NCBI GenBank assembly: GCA_903943625.1
Contig: CAJAPL010000144.1
Coordinates: 1-5,417, forward strand
Direction: 5' to 3'
Length of the DNA stretch: 5,417 nt
DNA from: an uncultured bacterium
GTDB lineage: Bacteria > Patescibacteriota > Gracilibacteria > Absconditabacterales > Absconditicoccaceae
A program made the translations under genes and the position numbers. Numbering within the stretch: the first letter of the stretch is position 1; each line of letters begins with the position of its first letter. Below, piece after piece: positions 1-5,308 of this stretch. A model generated the notes under the pieces. It searched no databases. It worked only from the letters and a program-made list of their open reading frames with translations, and was not told where the DNA came from.

Positions 1-1
1 G

Positions 2-445
2 GAAATTTTATGAACCCTCTATCAAGAAGAATCTGTTTTGGTAAAGGATATAGAAGTACTTTGAAAAAATAAATATAAAATAAAATATGTGTTCCCAGAA
101 TATAAACTAGTTAAAAATAAAGTTGATCATGTGTCTGGTATGCAGATGCAACTTGCGATATTCCAGTGATTATTTGCGAGTATTTGATTATATATCAAAA
201 ACAATCCTAGTTGAATATTAAATTTTGATACTTTTTTGAAAATAAGAATGGACGCATTGTATCGTAGAGATCAAAGAACTTTTACAAAAAAAATTAAAGC
301 CAATCAAGAAGCTTTCTTGATTTTTGAGATAACAGACATTCGTAAAAAATGAAATATTTATAGTGTATTATGTAAAATGAATTCATCTCCAGATACATTT
401 ATTCGTTGAGAGGTAGAATGTATTTTAGAAGATAATTATATTTAA
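2..445 (+). CDS. 3' part of an FcoT-like hotdog-fold protein (5' end outside window)
   Basis: This frame is open from the window edge to TAA at 443-445, giving 147 residues, if TGA is read as Gly; seven of its eight glycines are TGA. No start is visible, so the N-terminus lies upstream of the window. The order of segments resembles FcoT-type thioesterases (compared from memory). A central helix, DHVSGMQMQLAIFQGLFAS (residues 42-60), sits where the long hotdog helix would be. It is followed by beta-strand-like segments around 77-86, 93-111 and 117-127, and then FIRGEVECILE (133-143), which parallels the closing Gly-Glu strand of that family. Hotdog enzymes of this type hydrolyse acyl-CoA or acyl-carrier thioesters, or act as dehydratases. 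I cannot identify catalytic residues, so the substrate is unknown. The stop lies 39 bases before ychF on the same strand with no terminator hairpin, so co-transcription is possible. The reading frame is secure; the family call is tentative. Confidence 0.7.
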
Positions 446-484
446 ATTCAGCATTATTATTTTTTAGTTATTATTTATTAGTTA

Positions 485-1591
485 ATGAAAATCTGAATAG
501 TTTGACTTCCAAATGTTTGAAAATCCACGCTTTTCAACGCACTTACCAAATCATATTCTGCTCCTGCAGAAAATTTCCCATTTTGTACTATAGATCCAAA
601 TATCTGAATCGTAGAAGTCAAAGATCCTAGAGTTGATAAACTTGCTGAGATGTCGCAGTCCAAAAAAATAGTCCATGCGCACATAGAATTTGTCGATATA
701 GCATGACTTGTAAAATGAGCTAGTAAAGGGGAGTGATTAGGCAATAAATTCCTATCCCATATCCGTGAAGTAGATGCTATTGTGCAGGTGATTAGATATT
801 TTCAAGATCCTGATGTTGTTCATGTAGAGTGAAATATAGACCCGCTTAGAGATGTGGAAATCATAAACACAGAACTTATCATGGCAGACTTGGAACAGAT
901 AGATAGACATCTTCCCGCTATAGCTAAAAGATGACAAATCGCGGCTAATAAAGATGATCACAAATTAGCAGAGACACTTAGCAAAATCCAAAAAGTTCTT
1001 CAGCAATGAAAAATAGCACATAGTATCAGACAAGATCTTAGCGAAGAAGAGCATAAACTTATCAAACCATATAACTTCCTTACTATGAAACCATTTATAT
1101 ATGCTATCAATGTTTCTCAAGAAGACTTAGCTTCAGCACATCATATCACAGATGATTTTATTCTCAAGCTTCAATCCCCAGTTTCAGTAGTATCAGCTAA
1201 ACTTGAGTCTGAGATGATGGATATGACAAATGAAGATAAGCAAGAATTTATTACTGAACTTTTGGCGATCGATAAAGTCACACATATCCCTACACTAGAC
1301 GACCTTATTTCACTAGCTTTCAACAAGGTATGACTGATGTATTATTTCACTACTTGAGAAAAAGAAACAAAAGCTCGGATCATACCACTAAATTCTACAG
1401 CACCACAAGCCGCTTGAGCGATACATTCAGACTTCGAAAGATGATTCATCAAAGCCGACGTTGTCAAGTACTCAGATTTGCTATCAGCCTGATCTCGATC
1501 CAAGGCCAGAGAGTCATGATTGCTCAAAATGCAATGAAAAGATTATGTGGTCCAAGACTGAGATGTTATGATATTTAAATTCAACGTGTAG
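485..1591 (+). CDS. ychF: Redox-regulated ATPase YchF (OLA1/Obg-family P-loop NTPase), UGA-recoded
   Basis: YchF is a ribosome-associated Obg-family NTPase that prefers ATP to GTP and is linked to translation and stress responses. The product is 368 residues, close to the 363 of E. coli YchF, so it looks full length. Visible motifs are the P-loop GLPNVGKST (7-15), switch I-like [10 protein letters not shown] (30-39), G3 motif DIAGLVKGAS (71-80), and His113 in VVHVEG, matching the His needed for hydrolysis in E. coli YchF. Next come a helical insertion (about 130-190), NVSQE (209-213) at the base-specificity loop, and a C-terminal TGS domain (about 283-366) with [17 protein letters not shown] (305-321) and GKDYVVQDGDVM. 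About 18 of 20 glycines are TGA, including all P-loop glycines; read with the standard code the gene would stop at codon 4. The ATG at 485 puts the P-loop at the family position. It has no Shine-Dalgarno sequence, only an A/T leader. The gene ends in TAG. Confidence 0.97.
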
Positions 1592-1612
1592 CCACCAAAA
1601 CGCTTAATATTT

Positions 1613-1687
1613 AGACAATTTGACGCTTTTACATTACATAAAAATCTCTTGACATTGATGCGTGAATTCTTATATATCAGACAATTT
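1613..1687 (+). repeat. 9-bp direct repeat AGACAATTT flanking a promoter
   Basis: AGACAATTT occurs at 1613-1621 and again at 1679-1687. The copies are 66 bp apart. The first lies about 28 bp upstream of the -35 element at 1649; the second begins just after the -10 element and covers the expected transcription start. This placement would suit a pair of operator half-sites, but the sequence is AT-rich and a 9-bp match could be chance. No other binding-site evidence is visible. Confidence 0.3.
1649..1677 (+). promoter_or_regulatory. Sigma70-type promoter for the sigma-4/HARE-HTH gene
   Basis: A perfect -35 element, TTGACA, lies at 1649-1654. It is followed after 16-17 bases by TATATA or ATATAT (1671-1677) as the -10. 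Transcription would start near 1683-1685, leaving a 5' leader of about 35 bases before the ATG at 1719. The site lies in the 127-base gap after ychF, which otherwise holds only the AGACAATTT repeat. I see no convincing terminator hairpin after ychF, so read-through from upstream is also possible. Confidence 0.55.
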
Positions 1688-1718
1688 ATTAAACCTTTAC
1701 CTAATAAATAAAAATCGA

Positions 1719-2819
1719 ATGAACTTTAACGTAAAAATGGATGACAAGAAGATCAAAGTCGATATTGAAGGTACACAGTTAAAAGATGTGCTGATTTATT
1801 GTAAACCAAAAGAAAGATTAGTTCTCATAAAGAAATTCTGACTTACATGAGACAAAGAAATACCACTTCAAAGAATCTGAAAAGAATACTCTCTTACAAG
1901 AGAAAGGATTAGACAGATTGAAACTCAAGCTCTTATGAGATTTAGGAGACTTATAGTCGGCAACGAAACCTATATGTCAGTTTTGCAAGAAGCAAAAAAA
2001 ATCTTAGATACTCACTGAGGTATATTGGGGGAAGATGTTTTGATAGCAAAGTTAGTTAACAAAAATGTTTTCAAATTTTCAAAACAAGAATTAAAACTGA
2101 TTTTAGTTTCAGATTTTGATGTTACATATCTCAAGAGAAATAAATATCTAAATAAGGCTTTCTACCTAGAGCCTTTATACGAAGATATGCTTACAAAATT
2201 AGTGTTGGTGATTGCAGATTATTTCGAGAAAAGAAAAAAGAGCCAAGATATATATGAATTTATTGGAAGCTTAAAAGAAAATTTTGCAAAGGATTACAAA
2301 GACGTTCACTATCTCAAAAACGATTTGTTCTATATTCATTTCTTTGATATTATCAGGGAGATAAGCGTGTTTGATGGTAAACTTTGATTGCCGGTTTTTG
2401 CAGATGTTAATCCCAAAACAATCAAACTTAAGATCTTATATACTATGAGAAGAATCAATAAACCTATCCACTATCAGGAATTGCCAGCAAAAATTATTGA
2501 ATGGTTCCCTGCTAAGAGTGTAAAGGTGAATACAATTCACAACGAATTAGTTAAAAACAATACTATATTTGTAAATCTATGACTAGGTATATACTGACTA
2601 AAAGAACGATGATATGAATGAGGTATGGTAGTTGAAATATTGGTAAGGATATTTGAGAAAAACAATAGACCTATGAATGTAAAAGAACTTTGTAAAGAAA
2701 TGTTAAAGGAAAAAATGGTAAGTCCAAACACAGTTATGTTAAACTTACAAAAATATAAAGATCTTTTCAAGAGAGTAGAGAAGTGAGTTTATGAATTGAT
2801 TACCAAAAAATCCAAATAA
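1719..2819 (+). CDS. Sigma-70 region 4 HTH protein with two C-terminal HARE-HTH-like winged helices
   Basis: The product is 366 residues with ten TGA glycines. Residues about 21-78 resemble sigma-70 region 4, the helix-turn-helix that binds -35 elements: a helix with KPKERLVLIKKFGL (29-42), then PLQRIGKEYSLTRERIRQIE (49-68), the classic recognition-helix signature, and ALMRFRR. No sigma region 2 or 3 is present, so it lacks the usual core-binding and -10 melting parts. Residues 85-225 are mostly helical and not recognised. Residues 232-296 (KLKILYTMRRINKPIHYQEL to IYGLKE) resemble a HARE-HTH domain, the winged helix of RNA polymerase delta subunit and ASXL/HB1. Residues 302-363 (EILVRIFEKNNRPMNVKELC to GVYELI) form a second, similar winged helix. 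A DNA-binding regulator or polymerase-associated factor is my inference; its targets are unknown. Start choice: ATG 1719 follows a good promoter; ATG 1737 is also possible. A terminator follows. Confidence 0.88.
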
Positions 2820-2839
2820 TTATAATTAGTTAAAATATA

Positions 2840-2878
2840 AGATTGAGTCTTCGGAAACGGAGATTTTTTCTTTAATCT
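2840..2878 (+). terminator. Rho-independent terminator after the sigma-4/HARE gene
   Basis: A 7-bp stem GTCTTCG (2847-2853) and CGGAGAT (2858-2864), including two G-U pairs, closes a stable GAAA tetraloop (2854-2857). It runs straight into six T residues (2864-2869). An outer pairing of AGATT (2840-2844) with AATCT (2874-2878) could extend or replace the hairpin. It starts 21 bases after the TAA at 2817 and separates this gene from the tRNA region. A further T-run follows at 2884-2890. Confidence 0.75.
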
Positions 2879-2894
2879 AATAGTTTTTTTAAAC

Positions 2895-2922
2895 TTGATA
2901 ATAATTAGCTAATTTTTAATAT
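2895..2922 (+). promoter_or_regulatory. Probable promoter for the tRNA-Leu transcript
   Basis: TTGATA (2895-2900) and TAATAT (2917-2922) are spaced by 16 bases. Transcription would start near 2929-2932, at the first base of the tRNA-like half-copy and about 80 bases before the mature tRNA. The spacer contains the perfect 12-bp palindrome AATTAGCTAATT (2903-2914), which could be an operator or a coincidence of AT-rich DNA. The position between a terminator and a tRNA supports the call, but the elements are not exact matches to consensus. Confidence 0.4.
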
Positions 2923-2931
2923 AAACCAAAA

Positions 2932-2981
2932 GCTCAGGTGATGGAACTGGTATATTTATCCCGCAAGGCGGGGCATGTACG
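2932..2981 (+). pseudogene. Degenerate copy of the tRNA-Leu 5' half
   Basis: Bases 2932-2954 are identical over 23 bases to the start of the tRNA-Leu gene at 3012-3034, covering the 5' acceptor strand GCTCAGG, the D-arm and GGTATA. The copy is then interrupted by 19 bases containing the hairpin CCCGC-AAG-GCGGG, and resumes with CATGTACG (2974-2981), matching 3035-3042. It diverges inside the anticodon stem. There is no anticodon loop of the right kind, no T-arm and no 3' acceptor strand, so it cannot be a tRNA by itself. It is either a broken duplicate or a tRNA-like leader of the transcript. Confidence 0.75.
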
Positions 2982-3004
2982 TCGGCTGAAAGCCGAGAGA
3001 TAAA
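2955..3004 (+). other. Compact two-hairpin structured element between the tRNA-Leu copies
   Basis: Two strong GC-rich hairpins stand out in AT-rich surroundings: CCCGC-AAG-GCGGG (2960-2972, 5 bp, 3-base loop) and TCGGCT-GAA-AGCCGA (2982-2996, 6 bp, 3-base loop). An outer stem TTTATC (2955-2960) with GATAAA (2999-3004) can close both into a three-way junction; its C2960 is shared with hairpin 1. The composition and tight loops resemble short palindromic (REP-like) insertions, or a structured RNA leader. No coding potential is seen. The function is unknown. Confidence 0.6.
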
Positions 3005-3011
3005 ATTAAGC

Positions 3012-3093
3012 GCTCAGGTGATGGAACTGGTATACATGTACGATTGAGGTTCGTATGCCGTAAGGCTTGTGGGTTCGAGTCCCATCCTGAGCA
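3012..3093 (+). tRNA. tRNA-Leu (anticodon GAG)
   Basis: A complete class II tRNA of 82 bases. The acceptor stem GCTCAGG (3012-3018) pairs perfectly with CCTGAGC (3086-3092), and the discriminator is A3093, as expected for leucine. The D-arm is ATG/CAT with GG in the loop. The anticodon stem TACGA (3039-3043) and TCGTA (3051-3055) encloses the loop TTGAGGT, with anticodon GAG at 3046-3048, reading CUC and CUU. A long variable arm contains GCC-GTAA-GGC (3057-3066). The T-arm is GTGGG-TTCGAGT-CCCAT (3069-3085). The CCA end is not encoded and must be added after transcription. A partial copy of its 5' half lies 80 bases upstream, probably on the same transcript. Confidence 0.95.
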
Positions 3094-3141
3094 AATTCTA
3101 AATCATAAATTTCACATTTATCATTTAAAATAGTACAAACT

Positions 3142-3591
3142 ATGTCATTATTAGAACAGATTATGTCTGATTACAAACAAGCAATGATTGCCAAAGAAGA
3201 GCCCAAAAAAACAGTTCTCAATATGATTATTGCAAGAGCAAAAAATAAGAAAATTGAACTTCAAAAAGACTTGGAAGATTCAGAAATAATCCAATTAATC
3301 AAAAAGGAAATCAAAGAAATTGCCGAATCGATGTGATTTCTTGAAAAAGCAAATAGAGTAGAGGATCTAGAAGTAGAGAAACAGAAAAAACTTTTGCTAG
3401 AATTTTATCTGCCTTCTACTATGTCTCCAGAACAGACAAAAGAGCTTATAACCTCGCTAATCACGGAGTTGAATATAACAGACCTTGCTAAAGAAAGGTG
3501 AATCCTTATGAAAGAATTAATGGCAAAATACAAATGACAAATAGATTGATCTTTGGTAAATGAAATTATAAATAGTATGCTGACTGCATAA
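3142..3591 (+). CDS. yqeY: GatB/YqeY domain-containing protein
   Basis: The product is 149 residues, the usual length for free-standing YqeY proteins. The family shares its fold with the tRNA-binding tail of GatB, the amidotransferase subunit that makes Gln-tRNA or Asn-tRNA; the role of stand-alone YqeY is not settled. The N-terminus MSLLEQIMSDYKQAMIAKEE matches the family start. EIKEIAESMGFLEKANRVED (residues 56-75) corresponds to the conserved segment before the Asp-Leu motif, EFYLPSTMSPEQ (88-99) to the YLP motif, and KYKGQIDGSLVNEIINSML (129-147) to the C-terminal helix motif. All four glycines are TGA, at the expected family positions, so standard-code annotation would cut the protein at 64 residues. 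The start has no Shine-Dalgarno sequence. The gene begins 48 bases after tRNA-Leu and ends 20 bases before the next gene, with no terminator on either side, so the three may be co-transcribed. Confidence 0.93.
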
Positions 3592-3611
3592 ATTTATTAC
3601 TATCTATTAAT

Positions 3612-4847
3612 ATGTTCAATCATCAGACCATATTCAGATTTTTTTCTCTGGTATTTATTGCTTGAATATTTTTTGGATTAAGTAATGTATTGTGACAATG
3701 TACAACAGGGACTAATTGATGATATAATTGATGAAGTATGCCGTCCCCCAATACCTGCTTGTCAGTCCAAACGAACCAAAGTAGTCTAGATCGATATAAT
3801 AATGACCAAGAACTATTAGACGGAGCAAAAAGATTTATAGTCGCATACGATCTATTAGCCTCGTTCGATTTATCTTGCGAAGCAAACAATGTCCGTGCTA
3901 TACAAAATCAAATGCAAATAGTTTGATGAGCTTGTACAACGTGTTTAGATTGAAGATTTTGAAAAGATACAAAACTCAAATTAGAAAATAGTTGTTCTCC
4001 TGTATGTAATGGTACCAACAAGCCCGTAAATATAAACTTTCAAACTCCATGTGATAGTTGATACACGCTTGATAGTTATATTTGATGCTGTATTCCCACA
4101 CCCCCTCCATGATGAAACAATAATACCTGATGAAATAATACCTGATGAAACAACACCTGATGAAACAACACCTGATGAAACAATCCATGACCAGGACTAC
4201 CTTCAAATATCACGTGAGTGGAATCTCAGTGTGGATTGCCCGCTTGAACATTAAATCCTACTACTGTGACCTGTGTGAAGAATCAATGAGGTGGTTGTTG
4301 TGTAGATAGCGGTATTCGAGCTTCAATATCACAATGACAGACCAAACCAAATTTAAGTTTTTGTCCAAATGCAAATACTCCACAAAATAATTGTACCAAA
4401 ACATGAGAAGTCGGTACTTTATCTTGAGGTACTACACGATCTTGCAAACAGTGCTGATCTTGAAAAATGGCAAACATCGATCATACAAAATGTATTTGTG
4501 ACCCATGACAATGATGTTGTGGAATCCAGCTAAATACCGTTGTTCCATTCATATGAGATTGTATAGAGATGAGCAATGAAGAATCAGCTGGTAATACAAC
4601 CAGAGTTAATCCTCTCAATGCATTCCCTAGGCTCATGTGATGACTTAGTAAGATTATTGTTACTGCTATACTTATATTCTCATTTGTTATGGTTGTAGTA
4701 GCATGAGTACTTATTACTTCTTGAGGAATCCAGCAAGAAAACTACAAAAAATGACTAGAGATAATCAAAAAAGTTATTATGGCTTTGGCTCTATTATGAG
4801 CATCATGAATTATATTGCGTCTTATCAATCCAAACTTCTTTGGTTAA
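3612..4847 (+). CDS. Secreted Cys-rich protein with C-terminal T4SS-pilin-like two-helix module
   Basis: The product is 411 residues with about 41 TGA glycines. Residues 1-29 look like a signal sequence: hydrophobic FRFFSLVFIAGIFFGLSNVL, with cleavage near residue 29. An exported domain with about 23 cysteines follows, including CTTC (108-111) and CSPVC (128-132). Three Cys-Cys pairs, at 159-160, 229-230 and 302-303, each sit near the end of a Cys-rich stretch, suggesting disulfide-bonded modules. A Gly/Asn linker of five GGNN units (167-192) separates the first module from the rest. The C-terminus has two membrane helices: about 346-370, ending in ITSGG, then the charged loop QQENYKKGLEIIKK, then 388-404, ending ILRLINPNFFG. 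This helix-SGG-charged loop-helix pattern matches the VirB2/TrbC-like pilins common in Patescibacteria. A membrane-anchored or assembled surface protein is inferred. ATG 3612 gives the signal peptide; no Shine-Dalgarno sequence is present. Confidence 0.88.
4110..4187 (+). repeat. 15-bp tandem repeat encoding the GGNNT linker
   Basis: Five in-frame units, based on TGATGAAACAACACC, encode GGNNNT, GGNNT, GGNNT, GGNNT and GGNNP. The first unit is 18 bases because of an extra Asn codon; the others are 15. Units differ at a few third positions, and units 3 and 4 are identical. Every unit carries two adjacent TGA glycine codons. Because the unit is a multiple of three, gain or loss of copies would change linker length without breaking the frame. 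Confidence 0.92.
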
Positions 4848-4885
4848 TATTTTATTCTGCAATTTTTAATTAGTTAATTATAATA

Positions 4886-5308
4886 ATGGTAAATTTTAAA
4901 ATCGATCCAGATGGATACATTATCGAATCCAAGTTTTTATATGCCTTTACACAACCAAGCAAAAAATATATCAATTTGAGTGTCAATGTTTGAGAGGATA
5001 TGGTTTACACAAAGTCAGATTATAATATAATCGATTATCCTTGAGAATACGATATCGATGGTAAGGTTATTAGGTGCTTGATTTGAAAAGATAATAAGCT
5101 CAATTATCTAATATTTGTAAACTGAAAAAAATTCTGAATCATCCAATCTCCAGATATTCTTGAGAGTGATGATGTAGAGGACATGGAATTCCGATTATAC
5201 ACAAACGATGCTGTAGAAAGGAAAATCGACCAATTGGAACTTGAATGAGCAAAGGTAAAACTAGAAGAAAAACCCAAGCTTGAAGACCAAGCAGAAGGGA
5301 CTGCCTAA
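4886..5308 (+). CDS. Acidic 140-residue protein of unknown function with a PGEYDIDG motif
   Basis: The frame runs from ATG 4886 to TAA with six TGA glycines out of nine. There is no signal peptide or membrane segment, so it is probably cytoplasmic. A strand-rich core contains NIIDYPGEYDIDGKVIRCLI (47-66), then KLNYLIFVNGKKFGIIQS (71-88), an acidic stretch (ILESDDVEDME, 91-101) and a likely helix AVERKIDQLELEG (109-121), ending in a charged tail. The 'YPGEY-I-G' turn followed by a strand with YLI and another with GI-Q recalls short metallo-beta-lactamase-fold (COG2220-like) proteins seen in Patescibacteria. I see no HxHxDH metal site, however, so this would be a degenerate or partial relative at best. 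It starts 38 bases after the pilin-like gene, with only AT-rich DNA between. Its stop overlaps that of a convergent gene. Confidence 0.75.

Larger units (their letters stand above)
2932..3034 (+). repeat. 23-bp direct repeat (tRNA-Leu 5' end), copies 80 bp apart
   Basis: The two copies are 2932-2954 and 3012-3034, both starting GCTCAGGTGATGGAACTGG. They are identical over exactly 23 bases; the flanking base differs on each side (A versus C before, T versus C after). The second copy is the functional tRNA 5' end. The 57 bases between them form the structured segment listed separately. The arrangement resembles the direct repeat left by insertion or partial duplication at a tRNA gene. Confidence 0.85.

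Noticed and set aside
10..72. Short forward frame from ATG at 10 to TAA at 70-72
   Set aside because: It overlaps the long UGA-recoded frame 2-445 in another phase and gives only about 20 residues with no family features.
478..744. Reverse-strand open frame opposite the YchF N-terminus (88 residues)
   Set aside because: It is the mirror of the YchF GTPase domain; the forward frame carries unmistakable family motifs.
1330..1578. Forward 82-residue frame within the YchF C-terminus
   Set aside because: It is out of phase with the TGS domain, which reads well in the ychF frame with TGA as Gly.
485..1591. ychF as a decayed pseudogene with many nonsense codons
   Set aside because: Every internal stop is TGA at a conserved glycine, never TAA or TAG, and the same holds for the neighbouring genes; this is recoding, not decay.
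2982..2996. Anticodon-arm-like loop CTGAAAG with GAA in the hairpin TCGGCTGAAAGCCGA, suggesting a tRNA-Phe
   Set aside because: The fifth stem pair would be G-G, and no T-arm or matching acceptor strand follows; a six-base stem with a three-base loop fits better.
3105..3121. Weak inverted repeat ATAAAT/ATTTAT after tRNA-Leu as a terminator or operator
   Set aside because: Only six A/T pairs with a five-base loop and no T-run; too weak to support.
4110..4187. CRISPR-like array
   Set aside because: Repeats are 15 bp, directly adjacent with no spacers, and in frame within a coding sequence.
3976..4254. Reverse- and forward-strand frames with repeated CFIR or PDET-type peptides
   Set aside because: They are shadows of the 15-bp repeat; any frame through a 15-bp repeat gives a repeated peptide. 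The pilin-like frame alone has a signal peptide and membrane helices.
4879..4884. Perfect TATAAT just before the ATG at 4886
   Set aside because: A -10 here would start transcription downstream of the ATG, and no -35 is seen; it is most likely chance in an AT-rich leader.
485..5308. UGA read as tryptophan (table 4, as in Mycoplasma)
   Set aside because: The TGA positions are invariant glycines (P-loop, DxxG), and TGG is still used for Trp, for example Trp262 of the sigma-4/HARE protein.
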